Shown here in pieces: positions 1 through 8,168 of a stretch of 64,000 bases of DNA. The stretch comes from Methylacidiphilum infernorum V4 (lineage in GTDB: Bacteria; Verrucomicrobiota; Verrucomicrobiia; Methylacidiphilales; Methylacidiphilaceae), in assembly GCF_000019665.1 (NCBI RefSeq), contig NC_010794.1, positions 1,984,001 through 2,048,000 of the forward strand, given 5' to 3'. The notes under the pieces are model-generated. The model was not told where the DNA came from. It worked only from the letters and a program-made list of their open reading frames with translations, and made no database searches. Position numbers and translations under genes: made by a program. Position 1 is the stretch's first letter. Each line of letters starts with the position of its first letter.

Positions 1-135
1 AATCGAGAAAGAAACGTCGTCAACGGCTTTCACAAACTCTTTTGCCCTGCCGAAAAGCCCCTTGCGCAAGGGAAAGTACACTTTAAGCCTATCGACGCTA
101 AGTAGGGGGGGAGTACTTGAAGAGGGGGATGTCAT
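1..135 (-). CDS. oppF: Oligopeptide/dipeptide ABC transporter ATP-binding protein, OppF/DppF type (partial, N-terminus only)
   Basis: Only the first 45 codons are in the window; the gene continues past base 1. The ATG at 135-133 overlaps the TGA of the upstream oppD gene by an ATGA, a sign of translational coupling. The peptide has an N-terminal extension rich in Ser and Pro and then LKVYFPLRKGLFGRAKEFVK followed by AVDDVSFSI. This is the classic start of the second ATPase of peptide importers, where the strand precedes the Walker A motif. The Walker motifs lie outside the window. Identity rests on this signature plus the gene order oppB-C-D-F, which is strong. The transported peptide or other substrate cannot be told from here. 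Confidence 0.8.
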   Translation of the reverse strand, partial: MTSPSSSTPPLLSVDRLKVYFPLRKGLFGRAKEFVKAVDDVSFSI

Positions 136-974
136 AGCTTGAGGGAAGATTCGATCGTGCTATAATCTATGGCTTTCAACCTTTTTCCTTTTTCTCCCAG
201 TTTTGGAACGCAATCGATCAGGGCCCGAGTATAAGGATGGAGAGGGGAGTAAATGACTTTCTCGGTTGGTCCTTCTTCAACTACTCTTCCTCTGAACATC
301 ACCACGACCCGATCGGCAAATCCTTTGACTATGCCAAAGTTATGGGTAATGAGCAGGACGGACATCCCTAATTCTTTCTGGATCTTGGCAAACAACTCCA
401 GTATCTGGGCTTGAATGGTCACATCAAGAGCCGTCGTGGGTTCATCGGCAACCAAAAGTTTCGGTTTACACAACAGGGCCATGGCGATCATTACCCTTTG
501 TTGCATCCCTCCACTCAATTCATGAGGATAGCAACTCCAGACCCTTTGGCAATCCCCAATTCCCACTTTTTTGAGAACATCCATGCCCAGGGATTTCTTA
601 TCCTTGACTTGAGGCTGGTGAAGCTCGATCGCCTCCATGAGCTGAAACCCGATCGAATAAACGGGATTTAAAGAAGTTGAAGGCTCCTGGAAAACGTAGG
701 CAATTTCCCCTCCTCGATATTTCCGCAGTTGCTTCGGCGCCAGTTTCAAAAGATCAACCCCTTCGTAGAGAATTTTTCCTCTTTTATAGAGGGCCGGAGG
801 ACTATCCAGGAGTTTTGTCAACGAAAGAGCGGTTACCGACTTGCCGCTGCCGCTTTCTCCGACAATGGCCACCGACTCCATTTTTCCAATGCCGAAACTC
901 ACCCCGGAGAGGGCCGGCTGCTCTCCCGAAGGAGTCAAGAAACTGACGTGAAGATCTTCTACCTGCAGAAGCAT
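132..974 (-). CDS. oppD: Oligopeptide/dipeptide ABC transporter ATP-binding protein, OppD/DppD type
   Basis: This is one of the two cytoplasmic ATPases that power a peptide (or nickel/opine-type) importer. I start it at the ATG at 974, giving 280 residues beginning MLLQVEDLHV. The longer reading upstream has no family similarity and overlaps oppC. Walker A is GESGSGKS near residues 39-46, followed by the Q-loop (YVFQEPSTSLNP), signature LSGGMQQR, Walker B LLVADEPTTALD and switch histidine in LLITHNF. The C-terminus carries HPYTRAL, characteristic of the oligopeptide subfamily extension. It sits 29 bases after oppC and overlaps oppF by 4 bases, so all four genes are probably one transcript. 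No substrate-binding protein gene is visible in the window. Confidence 0.93.
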   Translation of the reverse strand: MLLQVEDLHVSFLTPSGEQPALSGVSFGIGKMESVAIVGESGSGKSVTALSLTKLLDSPPALYKRGKILYEGVDLLKLAPKQLRKYRGGEIAYVFQEPSTSLNPVYSIGFQLMEAIELHQPQVKDKKSLGMDVLKKVGIGDCQRVWSCYPHELSGGMQQRVMIAMALLCKPKLLVADEPTTALDVTIQAQILELFAKIQKELGMSVLLITHNFGIVKGFADRVVVMFRGRVVEEGPTEKVIYSPLHPYTRALIDCVPKLGEKGKRLKAIDYSTIESSLKL

Positions 975-1003
975 GGTTTTATCCTCAATGCATGCATAAA
1001 ATA

Positions 1004-2071
1004 TCACCCTCTTTTTGCCTGATACAGGCGAAACTTCGGGTCCACAAGGTCCCTTAGCACATCGCCCAGCATATTGAACGCTATAACCGTAATCAAAATT
1101 GCGACTCCGGGAGTCAACAGCCACCAGAAGTTCAACATGAAGACCTTCATATCCTGGGCCTGAGCGAGCATCAAACCCCAGGAAGAGGAGGGTTCTTGTA
1201 TTCCAAGACCCAGGAAACTCAAGGCCGCTTCACCAAGAATATACCCGGGGATAGACAAAGCCGCCGACACGAGCAGGTAACTTGCCAAGTTGGGAAGCAA
1301 ATGCTTAAGGAGAATGCGCAAGGAAGATTGACCGAGAACGACGGCGGCATCGACAAAAGTCTGTGAACGGAGGGAAAGGACCAGTCCCCTTATGACCCGT
1401 GCAAACCCTGACCAACCGATGAAGCTCAATATGATCACGATAAGAAAATAAACTTGGGCTGAGCTAAACTTAACCCCGAAGACTCCCCTTAAAGCCAGGA
1501 GTAAATACAAGCCGGGAACGGCCATGAGAAATTCCGTAAGCCGCATCACCACGTTGTCGAACCATCCCCCATAATACCCGGACAACCCTCCAATCAAAAG
1601 CCCCAAGACCAAGGTTAGGCTAACGCCGATTACCCCTATGCTTAAGGAAACCTGCGAACCATAAACAAGCCGAGAAAAAACGTCTCTGCCGGTGCTATCA
1701 CTGCCCAAAAGATAAACCCGATCGGGTTTATCTACTCCGAAAAGATGGATATCCGCGGGGATTATGCCCATAAAGCGGTAGGAATATCCATGGATAAACC
1801 ATTTCAAGGGAGAGCATTCCCCGGGTATCTCTTTATAGCTGGCAGAGGTCGGATCGACATTCCTGTAGCGAGCCACTTGCCACCGTCCATCCTTCCAGTA
1901 TATCTTTGTCGGGGGATGGTAAGTCCTCTTAAGGTCTTGATCCGAGGGTTCGTAAGGAGCAAGAAAGGGAGCTAAAAACGCGGTCAAATAGAGAATAAGC
2001 AGAATAAAAGAAGAGAGCGCCCCCAGGGGGTGGCCTAAGACTTCTTTAATAAATGATCTTTTATCTTTCAT
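1004..2071 (-). CDS. oppC: Oligopeptide/dipeptide ABC transporter permease, OppC/DppC type
   Basis: This is an inner-membrane permease subunit of the peptide importer, pairing with OppB. The chosen start is the ATG at 2071 (MKDKRSFIKEV), which overlaps the oppB end by 11 bases. About 355 residues follow. The order is a first membrane helix near residues 17-38, a roughly 90-residue extracytoplasmic segment (from YEPSDQDLK to about VYLLGSDSTGRD), then five further helices. The cytoplasmic EAA loop reads EAALSFLGLGIQEPSSSWG, the site that contacts the ATPase. The long segment after the first helix is seen in a subset of OppC proteins and is not by itself unusual. The family call is firm; the substrate is unknown. 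Confidence 0.93.
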   Translation of the reverse strand: MKDKRSFIKEVLGHPLGALSSFILLILYLTAFLAPFLAPYEPSDQDLKRTYHPPTKIYWKDGRWQVARYRNVDPTSASYKEIPGECSPLKWFIHGYSYRFMGIIPADIHLFGVDKPDRVYLLGSDSTGRDVFSRLVYGSQVSLSIGVIGVSLTLVLGLLIGGLSGYYGGWFDNVVMRLTEFLMAVPGLYLLLALRGVFGVKFSSAQVYFLIVIILSFIGWSGFARVIRGLVLSLRSQTFVDAAVVLGQSSLRILLKHLLPNLASYLLVSAALSIPGYILGEAALSFLGLGIQEPSSSWGLMLAQAQDMKVFMLNFWWLLTPGVAILITVIAFNMLGDVLRDLVDPKFRLYQAKRG

Positions 2072-3032
2072 GACGAACAACCCGTGGATCCACCCATGCC
2101 AATAGAATATCCGCTGCAAGATTACCGACCACGAGCAATACACAACTAAAGACGACCGATCCCAGGACGACAAATTGATCTTGTTTCATTAATGCCGAAT
2201 AGATCAGTTGACCAATCCCAGGGTAATTCATTATGTTTTCGACCAGCAAGGATCCGCTCAACAACCCGGCAATGACGTAACCAAATGTGCTGATCAAGGG
2301 GTTGATGGCATTACGGAAAACATGCCTGAACATGACCAGGCTTTCCGGTAGACCTTTTGCCCTGGCCGTCAAGACATATTCAGCTCGGATCGCATCCAAG
2401 AAACTCCCTCTCATGATCCGCATCATGTTCGCTATCCCTCCCACGCTCAGGACAACCGTGGGCAGCACCAAATGATAAGCTATATCTAGCCACTGATCCA
2501 ACGGGGAAAGAAAGGGATATTCTATGGATGTTAATCCGCCGATGGGGAACCATCCCGTTCTTGCAGCAAAGTAGACGGCCAATAGGGCGAGAAAAAATTC
2601 AGGGAAAGAAATCGAAATATAGGCAAAAAAAGAACTGAGCCGATCTATAAAAGAATCTTTATACATAGCCGCCAAAACCCCAACCGGTATGGCGATACAC
2701 CAAGCCAGGGCCAAGGAAGAAAGATTCAACAACAGGGTGGCTTGGACCCTTTGCAAAAGCAATTCAATGACCGACATTTTGTAAGTCCAGGAATAACCGA
2801 AGTCCCCATGAATGACGTTCATCAACCAGAGCAAATAGCGTTCATACCAGGGCTTATCGAGACCGAATTTCTTTTCAAGAGCGGCAATCATTTCTGGACT
2901 GATATCCCTTTCGGCTTTCAGTGGAGTCAAGTAATTGGTTTGGGTCAAGGACATCAAGAAAAAAACCATGAAGGTCACCCCGAGTAAAAGGGGAATAAGG
3001 GCTAAAAGTCTGCGGATAATAAAAAGGATCAT
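2061..3032 (-). CDS. oppB: Oligopeptide/dipeptide ABC transporter permease, OppB/DppB type
   Basis: This is the first gene of the minus-strand peptide-importer operon, 323 residues. It starts MILFIIRRLLALIPLLLG, a typical OppB N-terminal membrane helix, followed by the conserved periplasmic region (LGLDKPWYERYLLWL in the form KFGLDKPWYERYLLWLMN) and MSVIELLLQRVQATLLL. Several further helices follow, with the EAA-type loop around LTARAKGLPESLVMFRHVFR near residue 230. The C-terminus (AWVDPRVVRHER) is a classic OppB ending. The start lies only about 100 bases from the divergent AsmA-like gene, so promoters for both probably share that gap; none is obvious there. Translation of oppC begins inside its last codons. 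Confidence 0.93.
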   Translation of the reverse strand: MILFIIRRLLALIPLLLGVTFMVFFLMSLTQTNYLTPLKAERDISPEMIAALEKKFGLDKPWYERYLLWLMNVIHGDFGYSWTYKMSVIELLLQRVQATLLLNLSSLALAWCIAIPVGVLAAMYKDSFIDRLSSFFAYISISFPEFFLALLAVYFAARTGWFPIGGLTSIEYPFLSPLDQWLDIAYHLVLPTVVLSVGGIANMMRIMRGSFLDAIRAEYVLTARAKGLPESLVMFRHVFRNAINPLISTFGYVIAGLLSGSLLVENIMNYPGIGQLIYSALMKQDQFVVLGSVVFSCVLLVVGNLAADILLAWVDPRVVRHER

Positions 3033-3133
3033 AATCCACTTGTAAAGAAAAAGAGGCTTAAAGCCCCCACTTGCAGATCAACGGCTAAAGGCTATGATAG
3101 AAAAAACTCTTGCATAATTTGAAATCAAACTCA

Positions 3134-4498
3134 ATGTACAAGAAACTACCCTATGTCTTACTCATTGCTTTATTTCTTGGTTTAGGAATTATTATCGTGG
3201 CTTTTCTTTCTATCATCAATTTTTATCTTTCGAGTCAAGGCTTTAGAGATTTTCTCTCCCAAAAAATCCAAAACGTTATTCAGGTTAAAGGACAATTTAG
3301 CCCCATTTATATCCAAGGCAACAGCCTTTCCGCCCAAAAATACCAGGGTTACGGGGAACCTTCCAGTCCCATAAAAGAGATAGAGGCTAGTTCTATCGAC
3401 TGCCAGCTTCTTTTGCGCAAGCTTTTCTCCAGGCTACTCTATATCCAAGAACTGAAAGTAGAGAATCTCCAAGTCCAATTCAAAGAACAGGATTTAACCA
3501 CCCAACCGTCCTCCCCATCCCTTGTCCCTCCTTCAACCCTCAAAGAAAAGGAAGAAAAAACAGCTCCCTTTTACAAAAATTTTGTTCCCAGAAAAGTAGA
3601 ATGGGGGCGGATCATCATCCAGAACAGCCTGATCAGGTGGCCTAAAAGCATTGCCGGGGGAGGAAGGCTAGAGAATGCCGCTCTTGAGCTGGACAAATCC
3701 GAAGGAACGGACATGTGGATAGGCCGGGGAACGGGAGGAAATCTTTATATCAGCAGCTACCCCCCTTTCAAAGTAAAGGAACTTTTTTTCAAGCTCTTTT
3801 CTGACCATTGTTACATCCAAAGGCTGGTTCTTCTCAACGAACAAAAGGGTGAAGTCGAGTTAAGCGGCCGGTGGAATTGGGAAAACAAGGAAAAAAACAT
3901 CGAAATTCACTTGAAGGCCCTTCCCCTTCCCTTGTTCCTTCCCCCCTCCTGGAAAGGCAAAATCGACGGCAACCTCTACGGGAAAACTTTTTTGTGTGAA
4001 TCCCGGAGCATGGAAACTTCCCTGGAAGGAGAGATCCATTTAGAAAACGGTCTCATTGGCGAACTGCCCCTGCTGGCCTCCTTGGCTTTATTTGGGACAA
4101 AAAATACTGTTCCCCTTGACTTGGCCAAGGCCGATCTTTTTGTGTCGAAGAGCAAAACCGAATTTAATCACATCACACTGGAGGCCAGGGGAAAAATGAA
4201 ATTAGAAGGCCAAGTAGAAATAGAGGGAGATCAAATTCGAGGACAACTCTTGGCAGGACTAAACCCTAAACAACTCGAACTTTTACCCGGGGCCAAGCAG
4301 AAAGTTTTTGTCCAGGAAAAAGAGGGCTATCAATGGACAACGGTAAACATCTCAGGCTCTGTAGAGGATCCCAAAGAAGATCTTACCCCAAGATTAACGG
4401 CTGCTGCCGCGGCCGCACTAAAGGAAAGTGCAAGCCAAATACTTAAATCGACTTTGGATTTTTTAAAAAAAATCCAAACCCCTAACTCTTCTCCATGA
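3134..4498 (+). CDS. AsmA-like / TamB-like membrane-anchored protein
   Basis: A protein of about 454 residues with one N-terminal membrane helix (YVLLIALFLGLGIIIVAFLS) and a long periplasmic region of alternating beta-type segments. The pattern just after the helix (DFLSQKIQNVIQVKG, then an island of IEASSIDCQLLLRK and LYIQELKVENLQVQF) resembles the AsmA N-terminal fold, as do the later stretches ending LNPKQLELLPGAKQ. I infer membership in the AsmA/TamB group involved in lipid or outer-membrane homeostasis in the envelope. No catalytic residues are expected. An upstream TTG at 3110 is possible, but the ATG at 3134 sits directly before the helix. An alanine-rich helix (AAAAAALKESASQ) is near the C-terminus. 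Exact function unknown. Confidence 0.6.
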   Translation: MYKKLPYVLLIALFLGLGIIIVAFLSIINFYLSSQGFRDFLSQKIQNVIQVKGQFSPIYIQGNSLSAQKYQGYGEPSSPIKEIEASSIDCQLLLRKLFSRLLYIQELKVENLQVQFKEQDLTTQPSSPSLVPPSTLKEKEEKTAPFYKNFVPRKVEWGRIIIQNSLIRWPKSIAGGGRLENAALELDKSEGTDMWIGRGTGGNLYISSYPPFKVKELFFKLFSDHCYIQRLVLLNEQKGEVELSGRWNWENKEKNIEIHLKALPLPLFLPPSWKGKIDGNLYGKTFLCESRSMETSLEGEIHLENGLIGELPLLASLALFGTKNTVPLDLAKADLFVSKSKTEFNHITLEARGKMKLEGQVEIEGDQIRGQLLAGLNPKQLELLPGAKQKVFVQEKEGYQWTTVNISGSVEDPKEDLTPRLTAAAAAALKESASQILKSTLDFLKKIQTPNSSP

Positions 4499-4532
4499 AG
4501 GCCCACTTGAGGAGGCGGCGGCAATAAAGGAT

Positions 4533-5267
4533 CTATCCCTCCCTGGGAATTTCTTTCCTGCGGCGATTTTTTTCTATCATGAAGCCCCGTTTACCTTGGT
4601 CAAGTTTTCCGGCCAACTTGTAGTTTATCCCGTAGCCTTCCAATTCTCGATCCAGGGCCGTATCTCCAGGACGGCCGCCTAGAGTTTTGCTGAAGTGCAA
4701 AGCCCCGTTGTATGAGAGGGCCAGGGAGCGGGAATTGTCCTTGGCGATCTTGTAGCGGTTCCTGCCCATCACCTTCTCTCTGCAGCTGATGAATCCAGGG
4801 ATAAGGAATTCGGCCCCTGCACAAAAATCCTTAAAATCTCCCCATGTCCAATCCCTCAAGGGTAAACCTACACAGAAAATACGCATGGGATGATGAATCT
4901 CTAGCCCATGGAGAGGAGTGTTTTCGCCTGGAATATGGCGATCCCTGTCCGGAGAAAGGACATGATCAAAGATGTTCAAAAATTGGTCTGATACTTGGGA
5001 AATCTCATCTTTTCTTTGATCAAAAAGTTCCTTGTTTTCCCTTTCAAGATATTCCGTTAAAAAGCTTTTGAATCGGTCCCTAAGTTCCCTTTTTTCTTTT
5101 CCCAAAGGAAGGTTTTTCATCCGTTCCCGGTAGCGGTCCACTCCTGGCTGGAGCTCTTCCGGCAGCTTGACTTGAATATACAGCTCTCCCTCATCTATCG
5201 CCTTGAGTTGATCCGCCAAGGGCGAATCGATCCATAAAAACGCTTCCCTTTTCTTTCCTTCCGCCAT
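4533..5267 (-). CDS. Hypothetical protein, unrecognised
   Basis: 244 residues, no family recognised. It is charged and soluble with no signal or membrane helix. The N-terminal third is rich in Lys/Glu/Arg and probably helical (LPEELQPGVDRYRERMKNLP, then KEKRELRDRFKSFL). The C-terminal half has aromatic and glycine-rich turns (RDWTWGDFKDFCAGAEFL, then LALSYNGALHFSKTLGGRPG). It ends 34 bases from the converging AsmA-like gene. Just upstream (5275-5704) are out-of-frame coding remnants, one of which contains LELPPEFQPYVDRIL. That resembles this protein's LPEELQPGVDRY segment, so this gene may be the surviving part of a larger or duplicated locus now in decay. Confidence 0.5.
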   Translation of the reverse strand: MAEGKKREAFLWIDSPLADQLKAIDEGELYIQVKLPEELQPGVDRYRERMKNLPLGKEKRELRDRFKSFLTEYLERENKELFDQRKDEISQVSDQFLNIFDHVLSPDRDRHIPGENTPLHGLEIHHPMRIFCVGLPLRDWTWGDFKDFCAGAEFLIPGFISCREKVMGRNRYKIAKDNSRSLALSYNGALHFSKTLGGRPGDTALDRELEGYGINYKLAGKLDQGKRGFMIEKNRRRKEIPREG

Positions 5268-5274
5268 TCCACCG

Positions 5275-5704
5275 TCAGGCGGCTTTGAGAATTTCCTTGC
5301 ATTCCTTGTTTAAGAAAATCCGGTAATCTGCCAGCCCTGCGATTTCCCCTTGGATTTTTCTGACTTCGTCATCTCTCTCGTCTTTTTTTTTTCTTTAGGA
5401 AGTCGGTCGTCATTCTCCTAAAGGTGAAGGATCCGGTCCACGTAGGGCTGGAATTCGGGAGGAAGCTCGAGGGCTATCCCCCCTCATTTTCTTTTCGAAA
5501 GAGGTTTGGAAGCTGCTCGAGAAGAAGCTTCCAGTAGTCGTGGGGTTCGTTATTCTCATCACCGCAAGCATGCCTTTCCCCCACCAAGTGGACGGGGCCA
5601 AGCTTGGGTCTTTGCCAGGGGAAAAGGGGTAGCCCGTTTTCCCCGAAGATTTCCCGGAGAGCGGTCCATAAGACGGCAAGGTCGAGGAAGAGGGTCTTAT
5701 TTTA
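5275..5704 (-). pseudogene. Frameshifted coding remnants upstream of the 4533-5267 gene
   Basis: On the minus strand three stretches read like real protein but in different frames. The first runs from about 5704 to 5475 and contains LFLDLAVLWTALREIFGENG and later NEPHDYWKLLLEQLPNLF before a stop. The second, near 5405-5480, reads IALELPPEFQPYVDRILHL and stops. The third, ending at 5275, reads DDEVRKIQGEIAGLADYRIF and then LNKECKEILKAA and stops 8 bases before the next ATG. Together they look like one gene broken by at least two frameshifts, one beside an A/T homopolymer around 5385. I cannot name the ancestor. Sequencing error in the homopolymer is the alternative explanation. Confidence 0.45.
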
Positions 5705-5949
5705 ATCTATAGGGATGGATTAAAGCAAAACGCTCCTTTTCCAATTCAGCCTCTCGACAAGAAGGATCTCTGTAGCCTTGATTTTCAGGTCTCTTCCCCC
5801 ACCGATGCTTATCCTGTTTCTTATGCCGCTCATTTCTACTTCTCAGCCGCCTGCCAGGGAAACCTCTCCCAACTAGGCGTTTTTTCCCTATAATCTTTTC
5901 ACCAAGCCAAGGGGAAGAGGAGATGAAAAAGAGAAACCCATTGAGGCTG

Positions 5950-6111
5950 TTATTTGCTTTTTTCTCCAACAATTTGCCACAGCGGCCCCTGTTTTCCCTC
6001 AACCACCACCTTTTCTTTCCTTGTGATTTTGTTATAGCTCACCAGGGCCACTACCGCCATAAAGATGAGAAGGATGAGAAAATCAAAAAGTCGAAGAATG
6101 AACCTGCTCAT
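5950..6111 (-). CDS. Small single-pass membrane protein (53 aa), hypothetical
   Basis: A short reading frame from ATG 6111 to TAA 5950. It has a basic start (MSRFILRLFDF), one hydrophobic helix (FLILLIFMAVVALVSYNKI, residues about 11-29) and a basic 24-residue tail ending WQIVGEKSK. The topology and codon choice look coding, but there is no close Shine-Dalgarno; the nearest purine run is about 17 bases upstream. It lies upstream of the decaying patch at 5275-5704 and could be part of the same former operon. Function unknown. Confidence 0.4.
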   Translation of the reverse strand: MSRFILRLFDFLILLIFMAVVALVSYNKITRKEKVVVEGKQGPLWQIVGEKSK

Positions 6112-6449
6112 AAAAGTCGAGTATTTTGCCTCTCCAAGGCCTTAAGAAAAAGAAGGAGATAGCGGAATTTTAGCCCAGGCCTGAAGAGTTAAGCTGTAAT
6201 AAAGGACGGTTTTGATTCGTTGTCAAACTTTAATATGGAACCATAAAAGGCTAAGCCCGGCTTTTTCGGATCGATCTTGATTTTTTCTTTGAACTTCTTT
6301 TCCTGTTCCTTTACATTGATTACCTTTTATTAAAAAGGTCTTTGCCGCTTGGATAAGCTGCAAGGAAAAGACATAAAGAAAATTTAAGGGGGAGGCCCTT
6401 TAATGGGATGAGCCAGCTAGCTTGCTCCCTTTTTTCACCAACCTGAAAG
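6112..6449. other. Intergenic stretch with no gene seen
   Basis: About 340 bases between the small minus-strand frame and nrnA. It is A/T-rich, with several stops in all frames. No clear promoter box pair, terminator or RNA fold stood out. It presumably contains the nrnA-truB-ribF promoter. Confidence 0.4.
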
Positions 6450-7430
6450 ATGCAACCCAAAGAGGATCTAGCTGCAATTAAAGCTTTATTCGAAGAGAAT
6501 GGTTCTTTTGTCATTCTTTCCCATTGCAGGCCCGACGGCGATGCCTACGGTTCGGCCATCGGCCTAGCACTCGTATTAAAAGGTATCGGTAAAAAAGTTG
6601 AAGTGTACGTAGAAGAAGGACTGCAAGAACACTTTCAATTTTTACCCGGCTCCTCGCTTCTTAAACCCACGCCCAAGGAAGCTCCAGGACCTTCTACAAA
6701 AATTATCCTTGTGGATTGTTCCAACGAGCGCCGCCCCGGTCTTTATTTCGAGTCCTGGCGTCGGAAAGCCGATCTGAATTTCGATCATCACATCGATAAC
6801 ACGCGATTTGCTTCCCTGAACGTGGTCGAGCCCCAAGCCTCCTCGACAAGCGAAGTGATCTTTAAATGCATCGAAAGGCTGTCGCTGCCCTGTTCGAAGG
6901 AGGCGGCCTCCAACTTTTACGTCGGGCTGCTGACCGATACCAACGGATTTTGTTTTCGCTCCTTGCTGCCGGAAACCTTTGAACTGGCGGCAAAACTGGT
7001 GCGGCTGGGCGCCGATCCCGAAGAGCTTTCCCTTCGTTCTTTTAGGAATTACCCCCTGTCCCGGTTTTTCCTGTTGAGAGAAGTTTTAAATCAAACCCAA
7101 TTTGTAGAGAACGCCCAAGTCGCCTATTACATCCTTACCCAGGATATGTACCAGAGAACGGGATCGAGCCCTGGAGAATCTGAAAATTTTCTTTATTATC
7201 TTCAAATGGTCAATTCGGTCGCTGTTGCCTTCATGCTCGAAGAGCTTTCGCCCGTGCTCACCCGTTTAAGCTTGCGTTCTTCAAAACAGTTTGACGTGCG
7301 CACCGTCGCTTCCAAGTTTGGGGGAGGCGGGCATAAGCAGGCCGCGGGAGCACGCTTGAAACTGGGACTAAAAGACGCTCTAAAAGCCGTTTTATCTGAA
7401 ATCCAGGCTTTGCTCAATTCAACATGCTAA
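6450..7430 (+). CDS. nrnA: DHH-family phosphoesterase, NrnA-type oligoribonuclease / pAp phosphatase
   Basis: 326 residues. NrnA-type enzymes degrade very short RNAs to nucleotides and may dephosphorylate 3'-phosphoadenosine 5'-phosphate, in the cytoplasm. The DHH domain motifs are in order: SHCRPDGDAYGSAIGL near residue 26 (motif I, the DGDA metal site), LVDCSN (motif II), FDHHIDN (motif III, the DHH itself) and GLLTDTNGF (motif IV). The C-terminal DHHA1 domain carries GGGGHKQAAGA, the substrate-binding glycine loop. Length fits the family. It precedes truB by 24 bases; nrnA, truB and ribF adjacency is common beside the infB-rbfA region of many bacteria, though those genes are not here. The start is an ATG with a weak ribosome-binding site. 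Confidence 0.9.
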   Translation: MQPKEDLAAIKALFEENGSFVILSHCRPDGDAYGSAIGLALVLKGIGKKVEVYVEEGLQEHFQFLPGSSLLKPTPKEAPGPSTKIILVDCSNERRPGLYFESWRRKADLNFDHHIDNTRFASLNVVEPQASSTSEVIFKCIERLSLPCSKEAASNFYVGLLTDTNGFCFRSLLPETFELAAKLVRLGADPEELSLRSFRNYPLSRFFLLREVLNQTQFVENAQVAYYILTQDMYQRTGSSPGESENFLYYLQMVNSVAVAFMLEELSPVLTRLSLRSSKQFDVRTVASKFGGGGHKQAAGARLKLGLKDALKAVLSEIQALLNSTC

Positions 7431-7454
7431 AAACAACTCTTCAAGACACAGCAC

Positions 7455-8168
7455 ATGGATATAGACGGGGTATTACTGGTAGATAAACCTAAAGGCTTTA
7501 CGTCCCATGACGTGGTCGATTTTGTAAGGAAAAAATTCAAAATTAAAAAAGTCGGTCATTGCGGGACCTTGGATCCCCTGGCTACAGGGTTGCTTGTGCT
7601 CGTTTTAGGGAAAGCCACCAAGATTCAAGATTTGCTCATGTCTGAAGACAAGCGCTACGAAGGGGTATTGCGGCTCGGGCAATCAACATTAACCCAAGAT
7701 TCCGATGGGCAACTCGTCGAAGAAAAGCCCGTTCCCCCCCTTTCTTTGGAAGAAATTAAGAAAGTTTTTGATCGCTATGTCGGGGATTTTTACCAGGTCC
7801 CGCCCATGATCTCGGCTATCAAAAGCCATGGTGTGCCCCTCTACAAGCTGGCCAGGGAAGGAAAAGAAATCGAAAGGAAGCCCCGCCTCGTCCACGTTTA
7901 CAGCTATGAGATTAAGAAATGGGATTCTCCCTTCATACATTTTGAAGTTGTTTGCGGAAAGGGATTTTACGTCCGCACCTACTGCCATGACATTGGGCAG
8001 GATTTGGGTTGTGGAGGGCACCTTTTTTCTCTAGTACGCCTCCAATCCGGAAATTTCAAGTTGAACCAGGCTCTTTCTTTTGATTTCCTTAATTCTTTAA
8101 AGAGCCCCGAAGAACTTTTAAACCATGTGCTTACCCTCCCCCAAGTCTCAAGAATCCGCAGGCAATGA
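7455..8168 (+). CDS. truB: tRNA pseudouridine(55) synthase TruB
   Basis: 237 residues. TruB makes the pseudouridine at position 55 in the T-loop of all elongator tRNAs. It starts MDIDGVLLVDKPKGFTSHDV, and the catalytic motif reads VGHCGTLDPLATGLL with the nucleophilic aspartate in TLDPLA. Later family blocks RYEGVLRLG, QVPPMISAIKSHGVPLYKLAREG and CGKGFYVRTYCHDIG are all present. At this length the C-terminal PUA domain of longer TruB proteins is missing or very short, which is common outside the gamma-proteobacteria. It overlaps the annotated ribF frame by 44 bases and is probably co-transcribed with nrnA and ribF. Confidence 0.95.
   Translation: MDIDGVLLVDKPKGFTSHDVVDFVRKKFKIKKVGHCGTLDPLATGLLVLVLGKATKIQDLLMSEDKRYEGVLRLGQSTLTQDSDGQLVEEKPVPPLSLEEIKKVFDRYVGDFYQVPPMISAIKSHGVPLYKLAREGKEIERKPRLVHVYSYEIKKWDSPFIHFEVVCGKGFYVRTYCHDIGQDLGCGGHLFSLVRLQSGNFKLNQALSFDFLNSLKSPEELLNHVLTLPQVSRIRRQ

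Noticed and set aside
5697-6002. Minus-strand frame of 101 codons
   Set aside because: Basic low-complexity translation; it is out of frame with the more plausible small membrane protein at 5950-6111.
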